Shown here in pieces: positions 10,837-20,546 of a DNA stretch of 64,000 nucleotides (position 1 is its first letter; the number at the start of each line of letters is the position of its first letter). The DNA comes from a bacterium (GTDB lineage: Bacteria > Bacillota > Clostridia > Oscillospirales > Acutalibacteraceae): contig JALFLK010000010.1 in NCBI GenBank assembly GCA_022774755.1, forward strand, positions 1 to 64,000. The letters run 5' to 3'. Below the pieces are notes generated by a model. The model did no database searches, was not told the origin of the DNA, and saw only the letters and a program-made list of their open reading frames with translations. The translations under genes were made by a program, and so were the position numbers.

Positions 10837-11709
10837 TTAAAGTGTTTTTGCCAAATTTTTAATGTATTCCGAAAGCTGAGCTTTGGTTTCGGGATGCTCA
10901 AGACCAAGCTCAATGCAGGCTTGAAGAATTCCGAACTTGTTGCCCATATCGTAACGCTTGCCTTCAAACTCAACGGCGGTCATTCCTTTGGTGACGGCAA
11001 TCTCTCTCATAGCGTCGGTCAGTTGGATTTCTCCGCCTGCGCCGGGTTTTGTGCGCTCCAGAATATCAAAAATTTCGGGCGGAAGAACGCATCGGTCAAG
11101 TATTGAATAAAGTGACAACACAGCCTCCTTTGTCTGGGGCTTTTCCACCATATCCGTGCATTTAAAAACATTGTCGTGCAAAGGTTCTACCTTCAGAGAG
11201 CCGTACTTGTGAATTTCGCTTTCTGCAACCTTTTTAACGCCCAAAACGCCTTCGCCGTATTCTCCGTAAACATCAATGAGCTGTTTAATTGCGGGAGTTT
11301 TGCTGTGAATTACCCCGTCGCCGTACATAACGGCGAATGGCTCATTGCCGATAAAGGACTTTGCTCTCAGAACAGCGTGACCCAAGCCTTTCATTTCTTT
11401 CTGCCTGATAAATGTAATATTTGCCATATCGGCAATTTTTCTGACAGAGTCAAGGACTTCTGATTTTCCGCTTTTTTCAAGCGCCTTTTCAAGCTCCGGA
11501 GAACGGTCGAAATGATCCTCCATAATGCCCTTGCCTCTGTTTGTTATAATCAAAATATCTGTAATTCCTGCGTTGACAGCCTCTTCAACAATATACTGAA
11601 TTGTGGGCTTGTCAACAATAGGGAACATTTCTTTTGGCATAGACTTGGTTGCAGGCAGTACTCTTGTGCCGAAACCGGCGGCAGGAATAACCGCTTTTGT
11701 GATTTTCAT
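10837..11709 (-). CDS. galU: UTP--glucose-1-phosphate uridylyltransferase
   Basis: MKITKAVIPAAGFGTRVLPATKSMPKEMFPIVDKPTIQYIVEEAV. Confidence 0.96.
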   Translation of the reverse strand: MKITKAVIPAAGFGTRVLPATKSMPKEMFPIVDKPTIQYIVEEAVNAGITDILIITNRGKGIMEDHFDRSPELEKALEKSGKSEVLDSVRKIADMANITFIRQKEMKGLGHAVLRAKSFIGNEPFAVMYGDGVIHSKTPAIKQLIDVYGEYGEGVLGVKKVAESEIHKYGSLKVEPLHDNVFKCTDMVEKPQTKEAVLSLYSILDRCVLPPEIFDILERTKPGAGGEIQLTDAMREIAVTKGMTAVEFEGKRYDMGNKFGILQACIELGLEHPETKAQLSEYIKNLAKTL

Positions 11710-11834
11710 TTTTTTAAAATCCCCCTTTGGTTTTTTAAAATTTTAAATTTCATACCGGTGTTCTGATGTTCCGCAGATTAAACGATGCTCCGCAGATATA
11801 TGCGGATTCTTGCCTTTTCTGCCGAACAACGGTA

Positions 11835-12896
11835 TTATACAAAAAAGTAAGGTAAAAACGATACCACTCCATAGGATATAAGCAAAATCAGAGCCAGGGT
11901 GGTGTTTACACCGCCTGAAAAATCAAGCTTTTTTGTCCTTTCGGCAAAATCGCCTTCTGTTTCGTCTTTGATTTTTTTAGTTTTTTTGATAACTGTTTTA
12001 AAGTACGCTTTGTTGGCAATTCCTCCTGCAACAAACATCAAAACCCACTTGAGCAGAGAGAAAACATACGGAGCATAAAATACAAGCTGCTGACCTATGG
12101 GCAGCGAGCTTACATTTGATGCAAGCGACTGATAAAACTCAAACTGAGATACATTTCCTATGTCTGAAACAAGTCCGCTGAAAATATCCATCCAGCCAAA
12201 TACGGGCAGTGTTTCAATAAGAAGCGTGCCGATTGAGAGCATACCGACCAAAATAGTAAAAACCGTTCCGATTTTATACATCTTGCGGTACAGCATATAT
12301 CCGCCTGTGAACAGGAAGGCGCAGAAATTAAATCTTGATTTGTTGTAATCCTTTATATTTTTAAAAATGCGTATGAAGTAAGGCGTGTTTTTCTGAACAT
12401 ACTTTGCCGCTTCGCCTGCGGTTACGCCCTCGTCAAGCTCCTCGTTAGGGTCAACACCTGCCATTGGGTCGAACATCGCCGCCCCAAACGGCATACCGCC
12501 TTGTGGGTTGTACTGCTGACCGTTGGGTCCGCTAAAGGGTTGCTCACCCTGACGGCTTCTGCCGGGATTCAGCTGAGCTCCGCATTTACTGCAGTAAAAT
12601 CCGGTTGAGGGATTTTTTTCTCCGCAGGAGGGGCAGATAACGGTTTGGGGTGCTTCCTGCCGGGTATCCTGTGCGCCGGCATTTTCCCACTGTTGTTTTG
12701 CCTGAGCTTCCTGTTTTTCTTTTATATATTTATCGTAATCGAAGTTATCCTTGTGCCTGTCCTCAAAATAGCAGTGACCTGCTTCTTCGTAACATTCCCT
12801 GTGATGCGGTGCACCGCATATGGGACAAACAACAATGTCGTCGTCTTTTTCCAGAGGAGTGTTGCAGGTAGGGCATTTAAGACCGTAAAAATCCAT
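11835..12896 (-). CDS. RING-like/zinc-ribbon membrane protein (DUF2628-like)
   Basis: CPTCNTPLEKDDDIVVCPICGAPHHRECYEEAGHC; second zinc ribbon CPSCGEKNPSTGFYCSKCG; several TM segments. Confidence 0.75.
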   Translation of the reverse strand: MDFYGLKCPTCNTPLEKDDDIVVCPICGAPHHRECYEEAGHCYFEDRHKDNFDYDKYIKEKQEAQAKQQWENAGAQDTRQEAPQTVICPSCGEKNPSTGFYCSKCGAQLNPGRSRQGEQPFSGPNGQQYNPQGGMPFGAAMFDPMAGVDPNEELDEGVTAGEAAKYVQKNTPYFIRIFKNIKDYNKSRFNFCAFLFTGGYMLYRKMYKIGTVFTILVGMLSIGTLLIETLPVFGWMDIFSGLVSDIGNVSQFEFYQSLASNVSSLPIGQQLVFYAPYVFSLLKWVLMFVAGGIANKAYFKTVIKKTKKIKDETEGDFAERTKKLDFSGGVNTTLALILLISYGVVSFLPYFFV

Positions 12897-13037
12897 TTGG
12901 TACTCCTTAAAGTCTGATAATTTTTATTATTATACCAAAATACTAAAAAAAAAGCAATAATTTATGTATATATAATTTATTTTTTACATAAAAGCCCCCT
13001 TTGATGCCACTAATCAGGCAAATGTTGATAAAAACGG

Positions 13038-13066
13038 TTTACATTTCAAACAGGTTTTGATATAAT
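13038..13066 (+). promoter_or_regulatory. SigA-type promoter for prfB
   Basis: TTTACA (13038-13043), 17 nt spacer, TATAAT (13061-13066). Confidence 0.7.
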
Positions 13067-13093
13067 GAAAAGCAGAATTTATCGGAGTTTATT

Positions 13094-14227
13094 TTGTTTG
13101 GGAGCGAAAATATGGTTCAGTTTGAAGAGTTACTTTTAAAGCTTCAGGGCTTAAAGCCCGATGTTGATGACTTGGCAGACGCCTTGGGGCTTAAAGCTAT
13201 GATGTCCGAAATAGAACAGCTTGAGCTTAAGGCTACGGAGCCGGGCTTTTGGGATGATGTTGAAAACTCACAGAAAATTTTGCAAAAAACAGGCTCACTG
13301 AAAGAAAAGGTAGAAAGCTACAATAAGCTTTGCGAAGCCTATGATGACGCCCAGGCGCTTATCGAGCTTGCCGACGAGGAGGGGGACTTGTCCCTGCTTG
13401 AAGAGGCTCAGGCTGATGTTGACGCTGTGGAGGCGGAAATTTCAAAACAGCGTTTGCAGACCTTGCTTACGGGCGAATACGACAAAAACAATGCAATTCT
13501 TACATTCCACGCAGGCTCCGGCGGAACGGAAGCTCAGGATTGGGCAGAAATGCTTTACAGAATGTATACAAGATGGGCGGCGGCTCACAACTTTAAGGTA
13601 AAAGAAATCGACTACCTTGACGGAGACGAAGCCGGACTCAAAAGCGCCGTGCTTTTGGTTGAGGGAGAAAACGCCTACGGATACTTAAAGAGCGAAGCAG
13701 GCGTTCACAGGCTTGTAAGAGTTTCGCCCTTTGACAGCGCAGGCAGACGCCACACCAGCTTTTCTTCTTTGGAGGTTATGCCGGAGATAGACGACGATAT
13801 TAAAATTGATATTAATCCCGATGACATTAAAATGGACGTTTACAGAGCCAGCGGCGCAGGCGGACAGAAGGTAAACAAGACCTCTTCAGCCGTTCGTCTT
13901 ACCCATATTCCCACGGGAATTGTTGTGGCAAGCCAGGTTGAGCGAAGCCAGTATCAGAACCGTGATGTCGCTATGAAGATGCTTATGTCAAAGCTTATGG
14001 AAATTAAAGAAAGAGAGCATCTTGAAAAGATTGAGGATATAAAAGGTGTTCAAAAAGAGATTACCTGGGGAAGTCAGATAAGAAGCTATGTGTTTATGCC
14101 CTATACTCTTGTTAAGGACCACAGAACAAATTATGAAACCGGTAACATAAACGCCGTTATGGACGGCGACCTGGACGGCTTTATAAATGCTTATTTAAAG
14201 GCACTCAGCCAAGGTACGGTAAAATAA
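13094..14227 (+). CDS. prfB: Peptide chain release factor 2, continuous frame; start may be the internal ATG at 13112
   Basis: SPF tripeptide (VRVSPFDSAGRRHTSF) and GGQ motif (GAGGQKVNKTSSAVRLTH). Confidence 0.95.
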   Translation: MFGSENMVQFEELLLKLQGLKPDVDDLADALGLKAMMSEIEQLELKATEPGFWDDVENSQKILQKTGSLKEKVESYNKLCEAYDDAQALIELADEEGDLSLLEEAQADVDAVEAEISKQRLQTLLTGEYDKNNAILTFHAGSGGTEAQDWAEMLYRMYTRWAAAHNFKVKEIDYLDGDEAGLKSAVLLVEGENAYGYLKSEAGVHRLVRVSPFDSAGRRHTSFSSLEVMPEIDDDIKIDINPDDIKMDVYRASGAGGQKVNKTSSAVRLTHIPTGIVVASQVERSQYQNRDVAMKMLMSKLMEIKEREHLEKIEDIKGVQKEITWGSQIRSYVFMPYTLVKDHRTNYETGNINAVMDGDLDGFINAYLKALSQGTVK

Positions 14228-14259
14228 ATTCTGAAATTTATTGTTAAGGATATGGTTAA

Positions 14260-15471
14260 ATGAAATACTTTGTAATGCTCTGCGACGGTATGGCAGATGA
14301 GCCTGTTGAAAAATTAGGCGGAAAAACCCCTATGGAGGTTGCCTTTAAGCCCAATATGGACAGTCTTGCCCAAAAGGCAGAGGTGGGAATTGTAAAAACG
14401 GTTGCCGAGGGGCTGAAACCCGGCAGTGATGTTGCGAATCTTTCGGTTTTGGGCTATGAGCCTGCAAAATATTACAGCGGAAGATCCCCATTGGAGGCGG
14501 CAAGCATCGGTATTGATTTAAAGGATACCGATGTTACCTTAAGGTGCAACCTTGTTACGCTTTCTGATGAAGAAAAATACGAGGATAAAAAAATGGTGGA
14601 TTACTGCGGCGGCGATATTTCTACCGAAGAGGCGAGAGAGCTGATTGAGTATGTTCAGTCAAAGCTCGGTAACGATACATTCAGGTTTTACCCGGGCGTT
14701 GCTTACCGCCATTGCCTTGTGTGGAACAACGGCGACCCTGAGCCCGGAGAGCTTACTCCTCCTCACGACATTCCCGGAAGAGTTATCGGGGAGTATCTGC
14801 CAAAGGGCAGAAGCGTTGACGCTCTTTATGATATGATGAAAAAAAGCTACGATTTGCTGAAAGACCACCCGATCAATCTTAAAAGAATTAAACAGGGCAA
14901 GCGGCCTGCAAATTCCTGCTGGTTCTGGGGAGAGGGCACCAAGCCCTTGCTTGACAGCTTTTACGGCAAATACGGCAAAAAGGGCAGTATGATTTCCGCC
15001 GTGGATTTGCTTAAGGGAATTGCAATTTGTGCGGATATGAAGAGCGTTGATGTTGATAACGCCACAGGATATATTGATACAAACTTTGACGGCAAATGCA
15101 AAGCGGCAATTAAAGAGTTTGAATCAGGTCAGGATTTTGTTTACGTTCATGTAGAAGCTCCCGACGAATGCGGTCACAGAGGAGAGGCGGAAAATAAAGT
15201 AAAGGCAATAGAGCTTATTGATAAGCATATTTTGGGACCTGTTGTTGATTTTCTCAGAGGTTACGATGATTTTGCGGTGCTTGTCTGCCCCGACCATCCA
15301 ACACCCCTGAGCATCCAGACCCACTCGGCTAAGCCTGTTCCGTATCTTATTTACAGCAGTAAGCAGGAGCTTGAAAGCGGTGTGGATAATTTTAACGAAG
15401 CCTCTGCCAAGAGTACCGGCAACTATATTGAAAAAGGCTTTACAATGATGAATTACTTTTTGTCAAAATGA
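14260..15471 (+). CDS. apgM: 2,3-bisphosphoglycerate-independent phosphoglycerate mutase, archaeal type
   Basis: MKYFVMLCDGMADEPVEKLGGKTPME...GSDVANLSVLGYEP. Confidence 0.9.
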   Translation: MKYFVMLCDGMADEPVEKLGGKTPMEVAFKPNMDSLAQKAEVGIVKTVAEGLKPGSDVANLSVLGYEPAKYYSGRSPLEAASIGIDLKDTDVTLRCNLVTLSDEEKYEDKKMVDYCGGDISTEEARELIEYVQSKLGNDTFRFYPGVAYRHCLVWNNGDPEPGELTPPHDIPGRVIGEYLPKGRSVDALYDMMKKSYDLLKDHPINLKRIKQGKRPANSCWFWGEGTKPLLDSFYGKYGKKGSMISAVDLLKGIAICADMKSVDVDNATGYIDTNFDGKCKAAIKEFESGQDFVYVHVEAPDECGHRGEAENKVKAIELIDKHILGPVVDFLRGYDDFAVLVCPDHPTPLSIQTHSAKPVPYLIYSSKQELESGVDNFNEASAKSTGNYIEKGFTMMNYFLSK

Positions 15472-15570
15472 TTATTAAAAGCAGTAATTTGCGATAGTAA
15501 TTATTTTGACGGAGTGAGTAATTACCATTAAAGTATTTAAACCGCAATTATTAACGGCAATTATTATACA

Positions 15571-15602
15571 GCCCAACGCTGAAATTATCTCGGCGTTGGG
15601 CG
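15571..15602 (+). terminator. Strong stem-loop, probable terminator of apgM
   Basis: GCCCAACGC-TGAAATTATCTCG-GCGTTGGGC followed by GTATTTG. Confidence 0.5.
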
Positions 15603-15624
15603 TATTTGTAAGGATTGGTGCAGT

Positions 15625-16329
15625 ATGACCGGCAAAACTGAAGAAGTCCGCCGATATGTGGAAAATAGGCTTTTTGAAATGCAGGATAAGGATTACGGGG
15701 ATTTTCACAGCAGACTTATGCCGAATATAGAACGGGAACGCATTATCGGCGTGAGAACACCTCAACTGCGCAGATTTGCCAAAGAGTTTGTAAAAAATCC
15801 CGAGAAAGAAATGTTTATGGAGGATTTACCCCATAAATATTACGAAGAAAACAATCTTCACGGCTTTTTAATTGAGGCTATGGGGGATTTTGACAATGCG
15901 GTAAAATACCTCGAAAGATTTTTGCCCTATATTGACAACTGGGCAACTTGCGATATGACCTCGCCGAAGGTTTTTAAAAAGCATACCGACAAATTGCTCC
16001 CCTGCATAAACAAGTGGATTCGTTCAGATAAAACCTACACAATTCGCTACGGAATCGGAATGTTGATGAAGCATTATCTTGACGGCGAATTTAAAACAGA
16101 GTATCTGTCAAGGGTTGCAGGTATAAAATCCGAAGAATACTATGTGAATATGATGATTGCCTGGTATTTTGCAACGGCGCTTGACAAGCAGTATGACAGT
16201 GCAGTTGAGTGTATAGAGCAAAAGCGTCTGTCCCTTTGGGTGCATAACAAGACTATTCAAAAAGCTGTTGAAAGCAGGCGCATCCCAAAGGATAAAAAAG
16301 ATTATCTGAAAACCCTTAAGATTAAATGA
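15625..16329 (+). CDS. DNA alkylation repair protein (AlkD-like HEAT-repeat)
   Basis: 234 aa, IIGVRTPQLRRFAKE, FLPYIDNWATCDM, AlkD family pattern. Confidence 0.85.
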   Translation: MTGKTEEVRRYVENRLFEMQDKDYGDFHSRLMPNIERERIIGVRTPQLRRFAKEFVKNPEKEMFMEDLPHKYYEENNLHGFLIEAMGDFDNAVKYLERFLPYIDNWATCDMTSPKVFKKHTDKLLPCINKWIRSDKTYTIRYGIGMLMKHYLDGEFKTEYLSRVAGIKSEEYYVNMMIAWYFATALDKQYDSAVECIEQKRLSLWVHNKTIQKAVESRRIPKDKKDYLKTLKIK

Positions 16330-16378
16330 TTACGGATAAATGATTACAGAAATTTGATTACGGAAAATTGGTGTGTAA

Positions 16379-17194
16379 ATGTTTGGTTTATGCTGTCCCG
16401 TTTGCGGAGAATTGCTTAAAAAATCCGATAAAGCTTATAAGTGCAAAAACAACCACAGCTTTGATATTGCAAGGCAGGGGTATGTGAATTTACTGCAAAG
16501 CGGTAAATCGAAGAACAAACGCAGAGGCGACGACAAGCTGATGATTGAGGCTCGCCGTGATTTTTTGAATAACGGCTATTACGAGCCTTTGCTTAAGGAA
16601 ATTTGTTCTTTTGCAGAAAAATACACTCCCGAAAACCCCTGTATTATTGACTGCGGATGTGGTGATTGCTATTATACAAGCAAGGTTTTTGATACGCTTA
16701 AACATAAAAATCCGAAAATTATAGCCGTGGATATTTCAAAGGACGCTCTGATTTGGGCGTCAAAAAGGAGCAGAGATTTGACATACGCCGCCGCAAGCGC
16801 TTTTTCTCTGCCCGTAGACGACTGTTCCTGCGATTTGCTGATGAATGTTTTTTCTCCGCTTGCTCCAAAAGAGTATGTAAGAGTGCTTAAAAGGGACGGT
16901 TGTATGCTGAGGGTTACTCCCCTTGAAAATCACCTTTTTGAGCTTAAAGAGGTAATTTACAGTAAGCCCTACAAAAATCCTCCCGATAATCTGAATATAG
17001 AGGGCTTCAGGCTTGTTGAAAGCAAAAATCTCAGGTATAAATCGGAAATTAAATCAAATGAGGATATAAAAAATCTTTTTAAAATGACGCCCTATTACTA
17101 TAAAACCTCCCGTGATGACCAATGCAAACTTGAAAGCGTTGACAGCCTGAAAGTAAGCTTGGAATTTTGCATCTCCGCCTACAAGCCGTTGTAG
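16379..17194 (+). CDS. rlmA: RlmA-like 23S rRNA guanine methyltransferase with N-terminal zinc ribbon
   Basis: CCPVCGELLKKSDKAYKCKNNHSFDIARQGYVNLLQ...GDDKLMIEARRDFL plus SAM motif IDCGCGDCYYT. Confidence 0.8.
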   Translation: MFGLCCPVCGELLKKSDKAYKCKNNHSFDIARQGYVNLLQSGKSKNKRRGDDKLMIEARRDFLNNGYYEPLLKEICSFAEKYTPENPCIIDCGCGDCYYTSKVFDTLKHKNPKIIAVDISKDALIWASKRSRDLTYAAASAFSLPVDDCSCDLLMNVFSPLAPKEYVRVLKRDGCMLRVTPLENHLFELKEVIYSKPYKNPPDNLNIEGFRLVESKNLRYKSEIKSNEDIKNLFKMTPYYYKTSRDDQCKLESVDSLKVSLEFCISAYKPL

Positions 17195-17203
17195 GCGGTT
17201 TTT
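17175..17203 (+). terminator. Terminator overlapping the 3' end of the rlmA-like CDS
   Basis: CCGCCTAC-AAGCCGTT-GTAGGCGG followed by TTTTT; the TAG stop lies in the stem. Confidence 0.8.
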
Positions 17204-17284
17204 ACATTATAGGAGATTGCTCGGCTGCGCCGGGACATAAAGGGCTGTTGTCAGCGAAAGCTTTCTGCACGAATTGCGTGTCGA
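17199..17284 (+). repeat. Dispersed intergenic repeat, copy 1
   Basis: TTTTTACATTATAGGAGATTGCTCGG...CTTTCTGCACGAATTGCGTGTCGA; about 75 of 86 positions match the reverse complement of 44091-44176 by manual ungapped alignment. Confidence 0.8.
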
Positions 17285-17382
17285 ATTTATGAAAAATAAA
17301 TATAATATATTGACTTTTTTCATAAAAATATCTATAATATAGAAAATGTTTTATAAATATTTTAGTAAAGGTGAGTGTTATT

Positions 17383-18528
17383 ATGAACAAATTTATGTTA
17401 AATGAAACATCATACCACGGCGCAGGTGCAATTTCGGCAATTCCCGAAGAAATTAAGAATCGTGGCTTTAAAAAGGCTTTTGTGGCAACCGATCCCGACT
17501 TGATTAAGTTCGGCGTTTCCGCCAAGGTGACGGATTTGCTTGACAAAGAAGGTATCCCTTATACCGTTTATTCCGATATTAAGGCAAATCCTACTATTGA
17601 GAATGTTCAGCACGGTGTAAATGCTTTCAAAGAATCGGGCGCAGACTGCATTGTTGCTATCGGCGGCGGTTCTTCTATGGATACTGCAAAGGCAATCGGA
17701 ATCATTATTACAAATCCCGAGTTTGCCGATGTTCGTTCTCTTGAGGGTGTTGCACTTACCAAAAATCCCTGCACGCCTATTATTGCCGTTCCCACTACGG
17801 CAGGCACAGCCGCTGAGGTTACAATAAACTACGTTATTACCGATGTTGAGAAAAAGCGCAAATTCGTTTGCGTTGACGCTCATGATATTCCGGTTGTTGC
17901 AGTAGTTGACCCGGATATGATGTCGTCTATGCCAAAGGGACTTACAGCCGCTACCGGAATGGACGCTTTGACCCACGCTATCGAGGGCTATATTACAAAA
18001 GGAGCGTGGGAGCTTTCGGATATGTTCCATCTTAAGGCTATTGAGGTTATCTCCCGTTCACTGCGTGACGCTGTAAACAACACAAAAGAGGGCAGAGAGG
18101 GTATGGCTCTCGGACAGTACATAGCCGGAATGGGATTTTCCAATGTGGGCTTAGGTGTTGACCACTCAATGGCTCACACCCTTTCGGCATATTACGATAT
18201 GCCTCACGGCAAGGCTTGCGCTACGCTTCTTCCTGCGGTAATGGAGTACAACGCTGAATATACAGGAGAAAAATACAGAGAAATTGCCCGTGCTATGGGC
18301 GTTAAGGGCGTTGATGATATGTCACCCGAGCAGTACAGAAAAGCGGCTGTTGACGCTGTTGCACAGCTTGCCGAAGATGTAGGAATCAAGACAAGTCTCA
18401 AGGGCGTTGTAAAGGAAGAAGACCTGCACCAGCTTGCTGTTGACGCATACGCTGACGCCTGCCGTCCCGGCAATCCCAGAGAAACAAGCGTTGAGGATAT
18501 CGAAGCTATTTACCGCAGTTTGATGTAA
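17383..18528 (+). CDS. fucO: Iron-containing alcohol dehydrogenase, lactaldehyde reductase (FucO)-like
   Basis: MNKFMLNETSYHGAGAISAIPEEI, GGGSSMDTAKA, DALTHAIEGYI, HGKACATLLP. Confidence 0.85.
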   Translation: MNKFMLNETSYHGAGAISAIPEEIKNRGFKKAFVATDPDLIKFGVSAKVTDLLDKEGIPYTVYSDIKANPTIENVQHGVNAFKESGADCIVAIGGGSSMDTAKAIGIIITNPEFADVRSLEGVALTKNPCTPIIAVPTTAGTAAEVTINYVITDVEKKRKFVCVDAHDIPVVAVVDPDMMSSMPKGLTAATGMDALTHAIEGYITKGAWELSDMFHLKAIEVISRSLRDAVNNTKEGREGMALGQYIAGMGFSNVGLGVDHSMAHTLSAYYDMPHGKACATLLPAVMEYNAEYTGEKYREIARAMGVKGVDDMSPEQYRKAAVDAVAQLAEDVGIKTSLKGVVKEEDLHQLAVDAYADACRPGNPRETSVEDIEAIYRSLM

Positions 18529-18645
18529 CAGATTTATGCGTCAATAAATTCTTAACCAGAAAAATTTAATCGCATAAACAGCAAAACATAATCGGTTATA
18601 TATTGGATTGACCTTATTAAATGTGAATCTTTGAAATTTTTATTG

Positions 18646-18680
18646 GGCACCCTGCATATTAGCCTTGCAGGGTGCATTTT
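18646..18680 (+). terminator. Rho-independent terminator
   Basis: GCACCCTGC-ATATTAGCCTT-GCAGGGTGC followed by ATTTTGTT. Confidence 0.75.
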
Positions 18681-18830
18681 GTTGCTCGAAAATGATTGAT
18701 TGTGAATATATTGATATAAAATTATACATAATAATATAGTTTAATAGGATAATTATTGTAGTAAAAATCTGGAAATTGACTGAATTTGAATAAAAATTAA
18801 AATATTTTGAATTTTTTTGATTGAAAATGC

Positions 18831-18858
18831 TTGACTTTGGAGAATTTTGTGCTATAAT
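18831..18858 (+). promoter_or_regulatory. SigA-type promoter for the fru-pts locus
   Basis: TTGACT (18831-18836), 16 nt spacer, TATAAT (18853-18858). Confidence 0.75.
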
Positions 18859-18880
18859 CTAATCAAGAGGTGAACGAAAG

Positions 18881-19630
18881 ATGCTCACACAGGAAAGATA
18901 CCAAGCGATACTTAATATTTTGAATAAAAAAAATGCGGTAACGGTTGCCGAACTTACAAATTTGCTGGATACCTCGGAGTCAACAATACGCCGTGACTTA
19001 AATACTCTTGACGAAATGGGAAAACTTAAAAAAGTATTCGGCGGAGCTACTTCGGTCGCCAAAAATTCAGGCGTTTTAGAGGCGGCGGTAAGCAGCAGAG
19101 AAAATGTTATGATAAAAGAAAAATCAGCAGTCGCTAATTACGCTGCCGGTCTTATTAACGATAACGACTTTGTTTATATTGACGCAGGCACAACTACTTC
19201 AAGGCTTGCAGATTACATAAGCAACAGCAAAGCAACCTATGTTACAAACGGAATTGCTCATGCGAGAAAGCTTATTCAAAAGGGATTTACCGCATATATA
19301 CTCGGCGGAAAAATCAAGCCCGTAACCGAAGCTGTTGTGGGCGCAGAGGGAATCAGAAGCATTGCAAACTTCAACTTTACCAAAGCGTTTATGGGAACAA
19401 ACGGAATTGATTTGGAAGCAGGATTTACAACGCCGGACATCGAGGAGTCGCTTATAAAAGAAAAGGCAATAAAGCAAAGCTATATGACGTTTGTGCTTGC
19501 AGACAATACAAAATTCGGTAAGATATTTCCGGCTACATTTTCAAAGCTTGAGAAATGCTGTATCATAACCGATATTCTTACGGATAAAAGGTTTGCCGAT
19601 AAAACTGTTATTAAGGAGGTACAGAAGTGA
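18881..19630 (+). CDS. fruR: DeoR/GlpR family transcriptional regulator (FruR-like)
   Basis: MLTQERYQAILNILNKKNAVTVAELTNLLDTSESTIRRDLNTLDEMGKLKKVFGGA; upstream of fruK/fruA. Confidence 0.88.
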   Translation: MLTQERYQAILNILNKKNAVTVAELTNLLDTSESTIRRDLNTLDEMGKLKKVFGGATSVAKNSGVLEAAVSSRENVMIKEKSAVANYAAGLINDNDFVYIDAGTTTSRLADYISNSKATYVTNGIAHARKLIQKGFTAYILGGKIKPVTEAVVGAEGIRSIANFNFTKAFMGTNGIDLEAGFTTPDIEESLIKEKAIKQSYMTFVLADNTKFGKIFPATFSKLEKCCIITDILTDKRFADKTVIKEVQK

Positions 19631-20532
19631 TTTATACAGTAACTTTAAACCCTTCAATAGATTATGTTGTAAGGCTCAGCGAATTAAAAACGGGAATTAC
19701 AAACAGAACTGACAGCGAGGAATACTATTTCGGCGGAAAAGGAATAAATGTTTCCTGTGTGCTTGCGGAGCTTGACATAGAAAGCACCGCCTTGGGATTT
19801 ATCGCAGGATTTACCGGAGATGCCATTGAGAGAGGAATTAAAAACCAAAAAATCAATACGGATTTTATTAAGCTTAAATCCGGCATTTCCCGAATAAATG
19901 TAAAAATTAAAGCCGGGGAAGAAACCGAGATAAACTGCCAGGGGCCTTATATTGAGGAAGGTGAGCTTATGAGGCTTATGGAAAAAACCGACCGTTTATC
20001 CGACGGAGATACCATTGTCCTCGCAGGCAATATTCCGAAGACGATGCCTGATGATGTTTACGAAAAAATCCTCGAAAGGATTAAGGATAAAAAAGTGAGA
20101 ATTGTTGTTGACGCAACAAAACAGCTTTTGGTAAATTCACTTAAATATAAACCGTTTTTGATTAAGCCTAACAGGCAGGAACTTTCGGAAATTTTTTCCG
20201 TTGAAATAAGTACCGAGGAAGAAATCGAAAAGTATGCAAAAGAGCTCCAGAAAATGGGTGCGGAGAATGTTTTGATTTCTCTGGGCAAAGACGGCGCAAT
20301 GCTTATTGATGAGTATGGAAAAAAGCATAAAGCCGGAGTTTTGGACGGCAGGGTGATTAACACCGTCGGTTCCGGAGACTCTATGGTAGCCGGCTTTATA
20401 GCAGGATATGAAAAAGAGCACAGCTACTCTTACGCATTGAAATTAGGCAGCGTCTGCGGAAACGCAACGGCATTTTTAAGCGGACTTGCCACAAAAGAAA
20501 AAATAAATGAATTGCTTGCAAAATTTAATTAA
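19627..20532 (+). CDS. fruK: 1-phosphofructokinase
   Basis: MIYTVTLNPSIDYVVRL, NTVGSGDSMVAGFIAGYE (PfkB motif); GTG start overlapping the fruR stop. Confidence 0.93.
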   Translation: MIYTVTLNPSIDYVVRLSELKTGITNRTDSEEYYFGGKGINVSCVLAELDIESTALGFIAGFTGDAIERGIKNQKINTDFIKLKSGISRINVKIKAGEETEINCQGPYIEEGELMRLMEKTDRLSDGDTIVLAGNIPKTMPDDVYEKILERIKDKKVRIVVDATKQLLVNSLKYKPFLIKPNRQELSEIFSVEISTEEEIEKYAKELQKMGAENVLISLGKDGAMLIDEYGKKHKAGVLDGRVINTVGSGDSMVAGFIAGYEKEHSYSYALKLGSVCGNATAFLSGLATKEKINELLAKFN

Positions 20533-20546
20533 AAGGAGAGAGATTT

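Noticed and set aside
17410-18030. 206-aa minus-strand ORF opposite the fucO-like gene
   Set aside because: Shadow ORF, Cys/Asn/His/Arg-rich, no recognisable domain, inside a well-supported CDS
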